Numbered from the stretch's first letter, positions 11,160 to 24,074 are shown. The stretch is 46,563 nt of DNA from an uncultured Paracoccaceae bacterium (GCA_938028765.1 CALIZF010000032.1:1-46563), one strand, 5' to 3'. The notes: a model not told the origin generated them from the letters alone. Translations and numbers: made by a program.

Positions 11160-11384
11160 CGAGTCTTCGTTTCCGAACACGGGATAACGCCGGAAATCCG
11201 CCATGATCCTGGTCGATTGGCGCCGCAAGCGGGCGTCACAACTGCACCTGTAGCTGCATAAGGCTTCCCTCGGCGTCGCGGCACATGCCCCCACCCAGCC
11301 CGCGGCGCCGAGGTCTTCTGCCGCTTCACTTCCCCCGCCTGTCGGCCTAGGGTCGGCCGCGCGTCACGTCAGCGGGGGGCGGCC

Positions 11385-12959
11385 ATGCGCGATTTCCAGG
11401 TTCCGGGCCGCTCGGCCGTCTTTGCGCAGAACGGCCTCTGCGCCACCTCGCATCCGCTCGCGGCCGTGGTGGCGATCGACACCCTCAAGGCCGGCGGCAA
11501 TGCGGTGGACGCGGCCATCGCCGGTGCCGTCGTGCTGGGCATCTGCGAACCGCAGATGACCGGCATCGGCGGCGACTGTTTCGTGCTGCTGAAACCCGCC
11601 GGGGAAGAGCGGATTTTGGGCCTCAACGGTTCGGGCCGGGCACCGGCGGCGCTGTCGGCCGCCGCCCTGCGCGCCCGCGGCTTGACCGCCGTTCCGGTCC
11701 ACGGGGTCGAGGCGGTCACGGTGCCGGGCGCCGTCGATGCCTTCTGCCGCCTGTCGGAACGCTGGGGTCGCCTCGGGCTCGACCGCGTGCTGGCCCCCGC
11801 CATCCGCTATGCCGAGGAAGGCGTGCCCGTCGCCCCCCGCGTCGCGCAGGACTGGGCGCGCGCCACCCATCTGCGCGGCGCCGGGCGCGACTTCTTCACA
11901 TTCGGCGGCGCGGCGCCCCAACCCGGCGCGATCTTCCGCGCCCCCGGCCAGGCCGAGGTGCTGCGCCGCATCGCCCGCGAGGGGCGGGCAGGCTTCTACA
12001 CGGGCGAGGTGGCGGCCGACATGGTGACGTCGCTGCGCGCGCTCGGCGGCGTCCACACGGACGACGATTTCGCCGCGACCGAGGCGACTTGGACCGAACC
12101 GGTCGCCGGGAGCTACAAGGGGATCGACCTCGTCGAGCACCCGCCGAACGGGCAGGGCGCAACGGCGATCCTGATGCTGAACATCCTCGCGCACTTCGAA
12201 CTGCCCTCGCTCGACCCCTTCGGGGCCGACCGCGCGCATCTCGAGGCCGAGGCCGCCAAACTGGCCTACGACGCGCGCGACCGGTTCATCGCCGATCCCG
12301 GCCACACCTCGCGCCTCGCCCACATGCTGGCGCCGGAAACCGCGGCGCGCCTTGCCGCACTGATCGACCCGGCCCGCGCCATGCCGGACCCCGCCCGGGC
12401 ATCCGAGGCCGTGCACCGCGACACGGTCTATCTGACGGTCGTGGACCGCGACCGGATGGCGGTGTCGCTGATCTATTCCATCTACCACAGCTTCGGGTCC
12501 GGCCTTGCGTCGTCGCGGTTCGGCATCGGGTTCCAGAACCGCGGCGCAGGCTTCACCCTGCGCGAAGGCCACCCGAACGAGGCTGCGGGCGGCAAGCGGC
12601 CGATGCACACGATCATCCCTGCCATGATCCGCCGCGCCGGCCGCGTCGAGATGCCGTTCGGCGTCATGGGCGGCGCCTACCAGCCGACCGGTCACGCACG
12701 ATTCGTGACGAACGTCGTGGATTACGGGATGCACCCGCAGGCCGCGATCGACGGCCCGCGCTGCTTCGTCGGGCCCGACGGGTTCCAGGTGGAACGCGGC
12801 TACCCCTCCGGCACCGCCGCCGCCCTGGCAGCGAAAGGGCACCGCGTGCGCGCGGCGGACGAGGCGCTCGGCGGCGCGCAGGCGATTCGCATCCACGATT
12901 CGGGCGTTCTCGAAGGCGCGTCGGATCCGCGCAAGGACGGCTGCGCCCTGGGATACTAG
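11385..12959 (+). CDS. Gamma-glutamyltransferase-family Ntn hydrolase, probably cytoplasmic
   Basis: A 524-residue protein of the gamma-glutamyltranspeptidase superfamily. These enzymes are made as one chain that cuts itself to expose an N-terminal threonine. Early family blocks are visible: ATSHPLAA, GGNAVDAAIA and MTGIGGDCF. The likely processing site and nucleophile is Thr347 in HRDTVYLTVVDRD, which aligns with the TTHYSVVD of E. coli GGT. The FGSG and GGKRPMHT blocks follow. There is no signal peptide, unlike periplasmic glutathione-degrading GGT, so a cytoplasmic amidohydrolase role (as in HpxW-like members) is as likely as glutathione turnover. GGGGGG lies a few bases upstream of the ATG. 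Confidence 0.88.
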   Translation: MRDFQVPGRSAVFAQNGLCATSHPLAAVVAIDTLKAGGNAVDAAIAGAVVLGICEPQMTGIGGDCFVLLKPAGEERILGLNGSGRAPAALSAAALRARGLTAVPVHGVEAVTVPGAVDAFCRLSERWGRLGLDRVLAPAIRYAEEGVPVAPRVAQDWARATHLRGAGRDFFTFGGAAPQPGAIFRAPGQAEVLRRIAREGRAGFYTGEVAADMVTSLRALGGVHTDDDFAATEATWTEPVAGSYKGIDLVEHPPNGQGATAILMLNILAHFELPSLDPFGADRAHLEAEAAKLAYDARDRFIADPGHTSRLAHMLAPETAARLAALIDPARAMPDPARASEAVHRDTVYLTVVDRDRMAVSLIYSIYHSFGSGLASSRFGIGFQNRGAGFTLREGHPNEAAGGKRPMHTIIPAMIRRAGRVEMPFGVMGGAYQPTGHARFVTNVVDYGMHPQAAIDGPRCFVGPDGFQVERGYPSGTAAALAAKGHRVRAADEALGGAQAIRIHDSGVLEGASDPRKDGCALGY

Positions 12960-12966
12960 GGCGCGG

Positions 12967-13293
12967 TCAGTTCAGCTGGAACTGCAGCGGATAGCGGCCG
13001 TCCTCGAAATCCCCGAAGAGGTCGTGCAGGTCGGGGTGTTCGACCGGCTCGCCCGTGTCGTCCGGCACAAGATTTTGTTCCGAGACATAGGCCACATAAT
13101 AGCTGTGTTCGTTCTCGGCCAGAAGGTGGTAGAAAGGCTGGTCCCGCGAGGGGCGGCTGTCCTCGGGGATCGCGTCGTACCATTCCTCGGTATTCGAGAA
13201 CATGGCATCGACATCGAACACGACACCCCGGAAGGGGTGCTTCCGGTGTCTCACCACCTGTCCGAGGTGGTATTTGGCTTGCGTCTTGAACAT
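12967..13293 (-). CDS. hspQ: HspQ, heat-shock protein / hemimethylated-DNA-binding YccV family
   Basis: A 108-residue protein of the HspQ family. In enterobacteria it is heat-induced, promotes degradation of certain proteins as a Lon-linked specificity factor, and was earlier noted to bind hemimethylated oriC DNA. The family pattern is plain: GQVVRHRKHPFRGVVFDVD, then WY, and PFYHLLAENEHSYYVAYVSEQNL. The length is typical. A purine-rich GGGGGAC stretch precedes the ATG. The gene converges with the gamma-glutamyltransferase gene, with 7 bases between stops. Confidence 0.95.
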   Translation of the reverse strand: MFKTQAKYHLGQVVRHRKHPFRGVVFDVDAMFSNTEEWYDAIPEDSRPSRDQPFYHLLAENEHSYYVAYVSEQNLVPDDTGEPVEHPDLHDLFGDFEDGRYPLQFQLN

Positions 13294-13469
13294 CGTCGTC
13301 CCCCGGCATGGTTAGTATCGCCTTGACGGTGCGGATGTCCATCGTCGCGCGCGGGGCGGGCGGAAACAAAGTGTATCCCCCGCGCCTCGCAGCGCACCGA
13401 TGCGCGCGGCTTCAGCGGGGCATTCCCCGGCGCGCCGAGAACCGCTATCCTGCGCCAAAAAGAGCAGGC

Positions 13470-14057
13470 ATGAGGCAGATGAGCAGGACCCTGAAGGCGG
13501 CAGCCTTGCTGCTGCTTGTCGCATCGTGCGGCGGCAACTACAGCGCGCCGCGCAATCTCGACGATGCCTGCGCGCTGTCGCGCGAGCGCCCGCGCTATGC
13601 GCGTGCCATGGCCGCAACCGAACGCAAGTGGGGCGTGCCCGTCCATGTGCAGATGGCGACCATCCACCAGGAATCGAAGTTCGTGGGCGACGCGCGCACG
13701 CCGTTCCGCTATGCGCTCGGGGTGATCCCGATGGGGCGGATCAGTTCCGCCTACGGCTATTCTCAAGCGCTCGACGGCACCTGGGCGGAGTACCAGCAGG
13801 AAACCGGACGGTCCGGCGCCCGCCGCGACCGGATCGAGGATGCGACGGACTTCATGGGCTGGTACATGGACAAGGCCGAGAAAGGCCTCGGCATTCCCAA
13901 GACCGACGCGCGCAACCAGTATCTGGCCTATCACGAGGGGCGGACGGGCTATGCGCGACGCAGCTACGAGGCCAAGCCCTGGCTGGTCGCCGTTGCTGGG
14001 CGCGTCGCGGCGCGGGCCGAACGCTATCGGGCGCAGCTGGCAACCTGCCGCCGTTAG
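13470..14057 (+). CDS. Lipoprotein with lytic transglycosylase (SLT) domain
   Basis: A 195-residue predicted lipoprotein. The signal peptide ends in a lipobox, VASC, with lipidation at Cys20. The rest is an SLT-type lysozyme-like domain: the catalytic glutamate is Glu68 in IHQESKF, followed by SSAYGYSQALDGTW, the equivalent of the GxxGxxQ motif. It probably cleaves peptidoglycan glycan strands from the outer membrane or periplasm. The ATG at 13470 has an AAGAG-like site upstream; an ATG nine bases later is an alternative and would not change the lipobox. It converges with lolA, with 4 bases between them. Confidence 0.9.
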   Translation: MRQMSRTLKAAALLLLVASCGGNYSAPRNLDDACALSRERPRYARAMAATERKWGVPVHVQMATIHQESKFVGDARTPFRYALGVIPMGRISSAYGYSQALDGTWAEYQQETGRSGARRDRIEDATDFMGWYMDKAEKGLGIPKTDARNQYLAYHEGRTGYARRSYEAKPWLVAVAGRVAARAERYRAQLATCRR

Positions 14058-14061
14058 GGCG

Positions 14062-14670
14062 TCAGCGGCCGGGGGTCAGGCCGCGCGCCGCCGCCTCGGC
14101 TTCGATGCTGAAGAGGTTCGGATCGAGCCGCCCCCCGCCGCCGAGGTCGCCGAGGACCAGCGTCGTCTGCGCCCCCGCCTCGTCGGTGATGATCCATTGC
14201 CGCAGCGCCACCGGCCTGTCCGTGAACACCAGTTCGATCGTGCCGAGGCCGGGGTTGTCGGGGTCCTGCGCCAGGACGCGGGTGGTCGGCCCGTCCTCGC
14301 GATGACCGACGACCATCCGGGCGCGGCCGAGATCGACCTGCGGCGCGAGGATCAGGTGCAGCGGCGTCTGGCGCAGCGCGAAGGTCTGCGGCGGCTGATT
14401 CGACTTCGGATCGAACACGGCCACCTGCTGCCCGTCGGCCAGCACCAGCGTGCGGTCGGGGGGGGCGTATTCGAACCGGATGCGCCCCGGCCGGGCGATC
14501 CGCACGGTGCCCGTGGAAATGGTGCCGTCAGGGTTGACCTGGGTGAACGGCGCCTCGACCGTGGTCAGGCGGTTCAGATAGGCCGATAGCTCGGCCAGCG
14601 ACAGCGGGGCCGCCGCCACCGGCAGGGCGGACAAGACCGCCACCGCGCAGAAAAGTGCGAACCGTCTCAT
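14062..14670 (-). CDS. lolA: LolA, periplasmic lipoprotein carrier
   Basis: A 202-residue periplasmic protein that ferries outer-membrane lipoproteins from LolCDE to the outer membrane. It has a signal peptide (cleavage near AAA-AP, about residue 21) and the LolA fold pattern: LNRLTTVEAPFTQVNPDGT, GTVRIARPGRIRFEY and LVLADGQQVAVFDP. The length is standard. It lies 46 bases downstream of a large histidine kinase gene on the same strand. Confidence 0.93.
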   Translation of the reverse strand: MRRFALFCAVAVLSALPVAAAPLSLAELSAYLNRLTTVEAPFTQVNPDGTISTGTVRIARPGRIRFEYAPPDRTLVLADGQQVAVFDPKSNQPPQTFALRQTPLHLILAPQVDLGRARMVVGHREDGPTTRVLAQDPDNPGLGTIELVFTDRPVALRQWIITDEAGAQTTLVLGDLGGGGRLDPNLFSIEAEAAARGLTPGR

Positions 14671-14716
14671 GCGCGCAGTTTAGGCGTGCGGCCCGTCCGG
14701 CGCATCGGGGCGGCGA

Positions 14717-17878
<3,162 letters not shown>

Positions 17879-17967
17879 CGCGCCCCCCAGCCCGCAAAGC
17901 GGGTCTCTCGATCAGGATGTTCTCGCGCGGCGGTAAATCAAGCCTGAACTCTACCCCCCCGGCAGCG

Positions 17968-19296
17968 TCAGCCGCCGAGCGCCGTCAGCCCCGCCACCGC
18001 GGCGCGGTTGACCCAGAGCGCGAGGGCCGCGACCGGCAGCGCCACCGCCAGCGCCGCCGCGTCGTGCCGCGGATCCCACACCCCGTGACGGCGCGCCAGC
18101 CGGATGATCGCAAGGTGCAGCACCGCCGCCGCAGCCCCGAAGGCGGCAAGCGCCCCGGCAAGGCCCCCGGCCCACAGCCCGGCCACGAAGGCTGCCGTCT
18201 GGCCAAGGCTGCGCAGCGCGATCACCGCGAAGAACCCGCGCGCATTGCCTGCCGCGAGCGCCGCCTGATCATAGCTGAGGCCGATCACCGGCACGACCTG
18301 CGCCACCGCCAGCGCCGCCAGCACGCCTGCCGCGGCAGCATAGCGGTCGTCGTAGAGCGTTCCCACGACCGGCCCGGCCGCCAGCGCCAGCCCCAGCAGG
18401 GCCAAGAGCAGGATCGCCGTCAGCCCCGCCCGCATCCGCCGCAGGCGCCGCCGCGCGGCAGCCCCGTCCGCCGCGGCGGCGGTTTCGCGGTAGATCGGGA
18501 TCAGCACGCGCCCGGCCAGCGCAAGACCCAGCATCGGCGGAAACGAGGCGAGGAAATAACCGATGTTGTAGATGCCCAGCGCCTCCAGCGTCAGGGCGCG
18601 GCCAAGGATGGCCTTGTCGCCCTGCGCCAGAAGGAAGCCGCACAGCGTGCTGAGGAACACCCACTTGCCGAACCGGATCAGCGCGCCGGCTGCCGTCCGG
18701 TCCCAGGTGGCGCGGATGCGCGGTCCGGGCAGCAGCGCATGGGCCAGCGCCAGCTTCGTCGCCGCCGCCGCCAGCCCCCCGAGCACCAGCGCCCAGACCG
18801 ACTGCAACGCCAGCGCCAGCGCCACCATCGCCGCGATGCCGATGGCCTGCGCTGCAAGCTCGATCGCGGTCAGCCGGCCCAGCCGCAGGTGCCGCACCGC
18901 CAGTTCCGCCCGGATCGGCATGAACCCGGCGATCAGAAGGCCCACACCCGACGCCGCGATCAGCGGGCCGAGGTCGGGGGCGTTGTAGAACGCCGCGGCG
19001 GCCGGTGCCACGGCACAGGCGGCAAGGAACAGGATCGCTCCGCGCACCGCCTGCACCGTCCAGGCGGTGCCGAGGAAGACCGGATCGTCGCCGCGCGGGT
19101 TCTGGTGGATCGCCGGGCCGAGGCCGATGTCCGACAGCATGGCAAGACCCACCATGAACACCGTCACCAGCGCCATCAGGCCGAAGGCCTCGGGGAACAG
19201 CAGGCGCGTCAGAATCAGGTTGCCGGCCAGCCGCAGCGCCTGCCCGCCGACGAACCCCGCCGCGGTCAGCGCCGATCCCCGCAGGGCCCGCGCCAT
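17968..19296 (-). CDS. Wzx-like oligosaccharide flippase
   Basis: A 442-residue polytopic membrane protein of the MOP superfamily (polysaccharide transporter family), with about 12-14 hydrophobic segments. The N-terminal pattern ARALRGSALTAAGFVGGQALRLAGNLILTRLLFPEAFGLMAL is typical of Wzx/lipopolysaccharide flippases, which move undecaprenyl-linked repeat units across the inner membrane. I chose the ATG at 19296, which has GAGGGG just upstream; a TTG at 19359 would add 21 residues without a binding site. It marks the left border of the polysaccharide locus and is divergent from the adjacent GT4 gene. Confidence 0.88.
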   Translation of the reverse strand: MARALRGSALTAAGFVGGQALRLAGNLILTRLLFPEAFGLMALVTVFMVGLAMLSDIGLGPAIHQNPRGDDPVFLGTAWTVQAVRGAILFLAACAVAPAAAAFYNAPDLGPLIAASGVGLLIAGFMPIRAELAVRHLRLGRLTAIELAAQAIGIAAMVALALALQSVWALVLGGLAAAATKLALAHALLPGPRIRATWDRTAAGALIRFGKWVFLSTLCGFLLAQGDKAILGRALTLEALGIYNIGYFLASFPPMLGLALAGRVLIPIYRETAAAADGAAARRRLRRMRAGLTAILLLALLGLALAAGPVVGTLYDDRYAAAAGVLAALAVAQVVPVIGLSYDQAALAAGNARGFFAVIALRSLGQTAAFVAGLWAGGLAGALAAFGAAAAVLHLAIIRLARRHGVWDPRHDAAALAVALPVAALALWVNRAAVAGLTALGG

Positions 19297-19479
19297 CAGC
19301 CCCTCGGAAAGGATCAGGCCGGCGAGGCGCAGGCGGAGGGGCGGTTGATGGTTGCTCAAAGGGGGGGCCGCCTCCGGGGGTCGCCTTTGCGGTAGCCGCC
19401 ACCGACCCCTGCGTCAACCGCCCTTCCCAACCGCCCCGCGTGGCGCGTAGGAAGGACCGACGCCACCGCGCAGCAGCCC

Positions 19480-20694
19480 GTGCCCATCGCCTATCTGATC
19501 AACACCTACCCGCAGCCGTCCCACAGCTTCATCCGGCGCGAGATCCGGGCGCTGGAGCGGCGCGGGCAGGCCGTTCACCGCTTCGCCTTCCGGTCCGCGC
19601 GCGCCTCGCTCGTCGATCCCGCCGATCTGGCCGAGGACGACGCGACCGAACATCTGCTGGCCGCCGGCGCCCTGCGGCTGGCCGCCGACACGCTGGCCGA
19701 GGCGGCCCGCGCGCCCGGCCGCTTCGCCGCGGCGCTGGCGCTTGCCTGGCGCTGCGGCGGGCAGGCGCGGGCGCGGGCGCTGCATCTTGTCTACCTCGCC
19801 GAGGCCGCACGGCTGACCCGGCGGTGCCGGATGCTGGGAATCCGTCATGTCCATGCGCATTTCGGCACCAACCCCGCCACCGTGGCGATGCTGGCCCAAC
19901 GCCTCGGCGGACCGTCGTTCAGCGTGACCCTGCACGGCCCCGAAGAGTTCGACGCCCCCCGCGCCCTGTGCCTGCCGGAAAAGCTGGGGGCGGCCGCCTT
20001 CGCCGTCGCGATCAGCGCGCACGGCCTGTCGCAGCTTCGCCGCTGGCGGCCGCCTGACGGCTGGGATCGGCTGCACATCGTGCGCTGCGGGATCGAGCCT
20101 TCGGCCTTCGCCAACCCTTCGGCCCTCCCCGACGGCCCCCTGCGGCTGGTCGCGGTGGGGCGTTTCGCACCGCAGAAGGGGTTCACGGTGCTGATCGAGG
20201 CGCTGGCGCTGGCGCGGTCGGAAGGGGCGCGGGACGTCACGCTGACCCTTGTCGGCGACGGCGAAATGCGCGGGGCGATCGCGGCCGCCGTAGCCGCCGC
20301 CGGTCTCGCCGAGGCGGTGCGGCTGGCCGGATGGCAGGACGAGGCCGGCGTGCGCGCGGCGCTGGCGGCGGCGCATGTCCTTGCGGTGCCGAGCTTCGCC
20401 GAAGGCCTGCCGGTGGTGGCGATGGAGGCGATGGCGGCCGGCCGGCCGGTGATCGGAACCTGGGTCGCCGGGCTGCCGGAACTGGTCGAACCCGGCGCCA
20501 CGGGCTGGCTGGTGCCCCCGGCCGATGCGCCGGCGCTGGCCCGCGCGATCATCGACGCCGCGCAGACACCGCGCGCCGAGCTTGCGCGGATGGGTGCGGC
20601 CGCGCGCGCCCGGGCGCTGGCGCTGCACGACGTGGACGCCTCGGCCGCCCGGCTTCACGCGCTTTTCGCCCGGCAGGAGGCCGCTTCCCCATGA
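19480..20694 (+). CDS. Glycosyltransferase family 4, exopolysaccharide type
   Basis: A 404-residue GT-B fold glycosyltransferase. The N-terminal half begins IAYLINTYPQPSHSFIRREI, similar to WcaL/ExoL-type transferases. HVHAHFGTNPATVAML is the acceptor-side motif. The C-terminal half has VAVGRFAPQKGF, LVGDGEMR and the donor-binding glutamates in FAEGLPVVAMEAMAAGRPVI. It is expected to add a sugar from a nucleotide donor to a lipid-linked oligosaccharide at the cytoplasmic face. The start appears to be a GTG. The stop overlaps the next ATG by four bases. Confidence 0.9.
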   Translation: MPIAYLINTYPQPSHSFIRREIRALERRGQAVHRFAFRSARASLVDPADLAEDDATEHLLAAGALRLAADTLAEAARAPGRFAAALALAWRCGGQARARALHLVYLAEAARLTRRCRMLGIRHVHAHFGTNPATVAMLAQRLGGPSFSVTLHGPEEFDAPRALCLPEKLGAAAFAVAISAHGLSQLRRWRPPDGWDRLHIVRCGIEPSAFANPSALPDGPLRLVAVGRFAPQKGFTVLIEALALARSEGARDVTLTLVGDGEMRGAIAAAVAAAGLAEAVRLAGWQDEAGVRAALAAAHVLAVPSFAEGLPVVAMEAMAAGRPVIGTWVAGLPELVEPGATGWLVPPADAPALARAIIDAAQTPRAELARMGAAARARALALHDVDASAARLHALFARQEAASP

Positions 20695-21497
20695 CCGCCC
20701 CGGATTTCGACGGCCCGATCACGGTCGCCGTGATCAGCAACAGCGATGCGGTGCTGGAGCGGAACCTGCTGGCCTCGCCGCCGGTCGCTGCGGGCGGCCT
20801 GCCGGTGGCGGTGGACCGCAACCCGCCTGCTGCCAGCGTCGGACTCGACCGGCTGGTCGCGGCGGCGGGCACGGATGTCGTGGTTCTGGCGCACAACGAC
20901 GTATATCTGCCCCGGGGGTGGGACCGCCTGCTGCGCCGGCGGATCGCCGAGGTGGCCTCGGCCGACCCGGACTGGGCGCTGATCGGCGCCTACGGCGTCG
21001 GCACCGACGGCTGGCGGTACGGCCCGGTCTGGTCCAGCTCGATCGGCGAGATCCTCGGTCGCGTCGCCCCTGCGCCGGTCGAGGCGACATCCTTCGACGA
21101 ACACCTGATCGTGCTGCGCCGGTCGTCGGGCGTCCGCTTCGACGATCGTCTGCCGAGTTTCCACCTCTACGGGACAGATCTGCCGCTGGCGGCGCGCGAG
21201 GCGGGTCTGCGCGCCTGGCTTGCGCCCCTGCCGCTTGTCCACAACGACCGCTTCAAAGGCGAACTGGGTCACGGGTTCGCCGCCGCCTACCGCTACATGC
21301 AGCGCAAGTGGCGCCACCGCCTGCCCGTCGTCACGCCGGTGACGCGACTTTCCTGGCACGGACTCGAGCTGCGCCGGTCGGAGCGGGCGAATGCCCGCAG
21401 CGCCGACTTCCGCCGTCGTATGGCCCTGTCGGCCGACACCGATCCCGCCGTCTGGGCCGAGCGCTGCGGCTGGGGCGACGTCGCGCCGCGCGGCTGA
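20691..21497 (+). CDS. GT2-like glycosyltransferase-family protein
   Basis: A 268-residue protein that starts in ATGA overlap with the preceding GT4 stop, so the two are co-translated. It shows a nucleotide-sugar transferase-like N-terminal half: ITVAVISNSDAVLERNLL, then VVVLAHNDVYLPRGWDRLL, in which the HND step sits where GT2 enzymes have their DxD. FHLYGTDLPLAAREAGLRAWLAPLPLVHND resembles the ED-x-acceptor region of the GT2-like (family with PF13712-type) proteins. The canonical DxD is altered, so the catalytic status is uncertain. It abuts the stop of the convergent glycosidase-like gene. Confidence 0.72.
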   Translation: MTAPDFDGPITVAVISNSDAVLERNLLASPPVAAGGLPVAVDRNPPAASVGLDRLVAAAGTDVVVLAHNDVYLPRGWDRLLRRRIAEVASADPDWALIGAYGVGTDGWRYGPVWSSSIGEILGRVAPAPVEATSFDEHLIVLRRSSGVRFDDRLPSFHLYGTDLPLAAREAGLRAWLAPLPLVHNDRFKGELGHGFAAAYRYMQRKWRHRLPVVTPVTRLSWHGLELRRSERANARSADFRRRMALSADTDPAVWAERCGWGDVAPRG

Positions 21498-23987
21498 TCA
21501 AGGCACCGCGACCAGCGCGCGCCAGCGCGGGTTGTCGTCGGCCACATGCCTGAGGCCGCCCCAGCTGCCGTACTTCCCCGGCCGCACCACGTCGCCGAAG
21601 TTGTTGAACGGCTCGGCCGTCAGCGCCGCCCATCCCTCCAGCAGGCGGCGGTAGAGCGCGCCCATCTCGGCCGTGTAGTTGAAGTGCACGAAGAACGCGG
21701 TCAGCGCGGGATCGTCCTGTTGCCGGCCGTAACCCACGACGTGCGTGCCGCCTTCGTACATCGCCAGCCGCAGGCCGTGCCGCCGCGCGACCTCGGCGTG
21801 GTAGGGCAGGACCACCCGCAGAAGGCGGTCCAGCGTGTCGCCGGCATCGCCCGTCACCGACCCGTCTGCCACCTCGCGCGCCGCCAGCGTCACGGCCCGG
21901 TCGAAGGCGTGCCGGTCCACATGGGCCGCCCAGGCGGTACCGGTCAGGCCGCGGGCGGTGGCGTCGCGCTCGGCCGCGATCCGGCTTTCCTCGATCCACC
22001 GGCGCACCGTCGGGGCCTTCTCGTCGCTGCCGAGGTTGCCGCTGAAATACCCCGTCACCGCATAGGCATCGAACCGCTGCCAGGGCGGCACGAAACCCCG
22101 CCCCACCTCGCGCGCCCATTCCGGGGCGTTCAGGATCTGGTCCTCAAGGCCCATCCAGCCGGTCTGGGTGGCAATCACCCGCACCAGCCTGCCCTTTCCG
22201 GCAGGGCCGAACACCTCTGTCCAGATGTCGGCCATCTCGCTGGCGCGCAGGGAATAATACTGCACGCCCGTCGCCTCGCGCCGCCAGCGCGCGCGGCCCT
22301 GCGCGTCGGCCCACCGGGCCTGCGCGAACATCCAGTTCCAGACCTCGTTGGACAGCTCGACATAGGCCTTCAGCCCCGGGTCGAGCGTATCGCGCGCCAG
22401 CGTCGCATAGTGGCGGATCAGGTCGTCGTCTGCGAGGTGCGGGATCGTGAACCAGGCATCCGCGCCAAGCCGGTTCGCCAGCGCGATCTGGATCTCGATG
22501 GGCACGCCGATCCGGCCCCAGGTGTAGTCCGTCGGGCGCGGCCTGTCGTCCAGACCGGTGACGCGCGAATTGTTAGCCTCGGTCCAGTCCATAAACCGCA
22601 GCAGGCGCACGCCCTGCAGCCGCGACAGCCAGCGGGGATCGAAGATCTCGCCCGCCGCATGGGCGGCGAGGTTCGCCTCGTGCACCACGGCGATGTCGCG
22701 GATCGGGTCGGCGGGGTCCGTCTCGACGATGTCGAGCGCAACCGTGCCGGGGCCGGGGACATAGTCGAACCAGATCTCGCCCGGGCCCTGCGACAGCGTG
22801 GTGGCGCGACCCGCAACGAGGATCCGCCCCCGTCCTGCCCAGGTCACCCGGTAGCGGCCCGCGACGGTCACGGCATCCTCCGGCTGATCGGTCAGGATCA
22901 GGGCCGAGACATGCGTGACCTCGGGCGGGATCGCGCGCAGCCAGCCTTCGGATGTCAGCCAGCCGCCCGCCGCTAGCGCATCGTGCTCGAACCCGCCATA
23001 ACGGCCGGCCAGATGCCCGGTCCACGGGCGCGCGGTGCGGAACACGTCCACGAAGGGCTGCGCCGCGGTCCAGTCGGTGACGGCCGACAGGCCGATCGCG
23101 AGGTTCGGATTGGCGATGCCGTAGAACGCCGCCCCGCCGTGCGAAGCCGGGGCACCCCCCGCCACGCCATGCCCGCCGGCGGCGGGCGGAACCGGTGCCC
23201 CGGCGGCCGCTGAGCCGGCGGGCACAGGCTCGGCCGCGGGCCGCGCGGCCGCGCGTTCGACGGCAGTGCGCGCGGCAGCCTGAAGCGCGGCGGCCATCGG
23301 CGGCGTCACCACCGTGTCGCGGTTCGTCCACAACCGCCGCAACCGCGGCGGCAGTCCCTCGGGCGACCGGCCCGACAGCGCCGCCTGCGCCACGATAGCG
23401 GCAAGGTATTCGCCCCGGTCGTTCAGCCCGCCCTGCGCCGTGACCAGATCCGCGGCCGAGGCGAGGCCGGGCACCTGCCCCGCCGCGGCCCGGTCGGCCA
23501 CCAGCGCCATCGCCTCGGCCAACGGCAGGATGCGCAGAGGCGGCACGCCGGGCGCGCGCAGGGCGTTCACCGCATCGGCCACGCCTTCGGTTTCGGCCGC
23601 GGCCCGGTCCAGCCCGACGCGCCAGTCCGCGCCGCCCGCAGGCCCCGGCGGCAGCGGCGACACCAGCCAGACGGACGCATCCGGGCGCACGCCGGTTGCC
23701 AGTGCGTGCAACCGGCGCACCGCGCCTGCCGGATCGTCCGCGTCGGGGGGGGCCGCGATCACGACCGCGTCCGCCGTCCCCGCCGCCACTCGCGCGGCCG
23801 CCGGGGCTGCCGCTCCGTCCGCGTCGGCCCAGAGCGCACCGACCGCCGGAGCCTCGCCGCCGATCCCCTCGACCCGCGCCGCGACGCCAGATGCGCGCAG
23901 GGCGGCCTCGATCTGCCGCGGCACGTCGGGGCCGAGGATCCCCTGCCCGAGAACCAGGACATCGAACAGGATGGCGAACAGCATCAT
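21498..23987 (-). CDS. Two-part protein: SGNH-like N-terminal region plus glycosidase-like barrel
   Basis: An 829-residue protein. It begins with a hydrophobic stretch (about residues 1-14) that may be an export signal. Residues about 8-215 resemble an SGNH-hydrolase fold but lack a clear GDS serine (LVLGQGILG stands there), so this part is probably inactive or non-catalytic. An Ala/Pro-rich linker (about 235-285) follows. Residues about 295-829 look like a clan GH-A type barrel: YVELSNEVWNW holds the Asn-Glu pair typical of the acid/base (Glu548), and LAMYEGGTHVVGYG has a candidate nucleophile (Glu745). Placed inside the polysaccharide locus, it could trim or cut the polymer. No family is assigned with confidence. 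Confidence 0.75.
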   Translation of the reverse strand: MMLFAILFDVLVLGQGILGPDVPRQIEAALRASGVAARVEGIGGEAPAVGALWADADGAAAPAAARVAAGTADAVVIAAPPDADDPAGAVRRLHALATGVRPDASVWLVSPLPPGPAGGADWRVGLDRAAAETEGVADAVNALRAPGVPPLRILPLAEAMALVADRAAAGQVPGLASAADLVTAQGGLNDRGEYLAAIVAQAALSGRSPEGLPPRLRRLWTNRDTVVTPPMAAALQAAARTAVERAAARPAAEPVPAGSAAAGAPVPPAAGGHGVAGGAPASHGGAAFYGIANPNLAIGLSAVTDWTAAQPFVDVFRTARPWTGHLAGRYGGFEHDALAAGGWLTSEGWLRAIPPEVTHVSALILTDQPEDAVTVAGRYRVTWAGRGRILVAGRATTLSQGPGEIWFDYVPGPGTVALDIVETDPADPIRDIAVVHEANLAAHAAGEIFDPRWLSRLQGVRLLRFMDWTEANNSRVTGLDDRPRPTDYTWGRIGVPIEIQIALANRLGADAWFTIPHLADDDLIRHYATLARDTLDPGLKAYVELSNEVWNWMFAQARWADAQGRARWRREATGVQYYSLRASEMADIWTEVFGPAGKGRLVRVIATQTGWMGLEDQILNAPEWAREVGRGFVPPWQRFDAYAVTGYFSGNLGSDEKAPTVRRWIEESRIAAERDATARGLTGTAWAAHVDRHAFDRAVTLAAREVADGSVTGDAGDTLDRLLRVVLPYHAEVARRHGLRLAMYEGGTHVVGYGRQQDDPALTAFFVHFNYTAEMGALYRRLLEGWAALTAEPFNNFGDVVRPGKYGSWGGLRHVADDNPRWRALVAVP

Positions 23988-24074
23988 CGGCAGGCTCCGG
24001 TCGCGGGCGGCCCGGACAGGCTAGCCAAGCGCGGGCGCGCTGGCCACCGCCCTTCGGTCACGATCCGGCGGGGA

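Noticed and set aside
13294..13400. Heat-shock promoter for hspQ
   Set aside because: CTTT and CCAT-like pieces exist upstream but not with acceptable boxes and spacing, so I did not call it.
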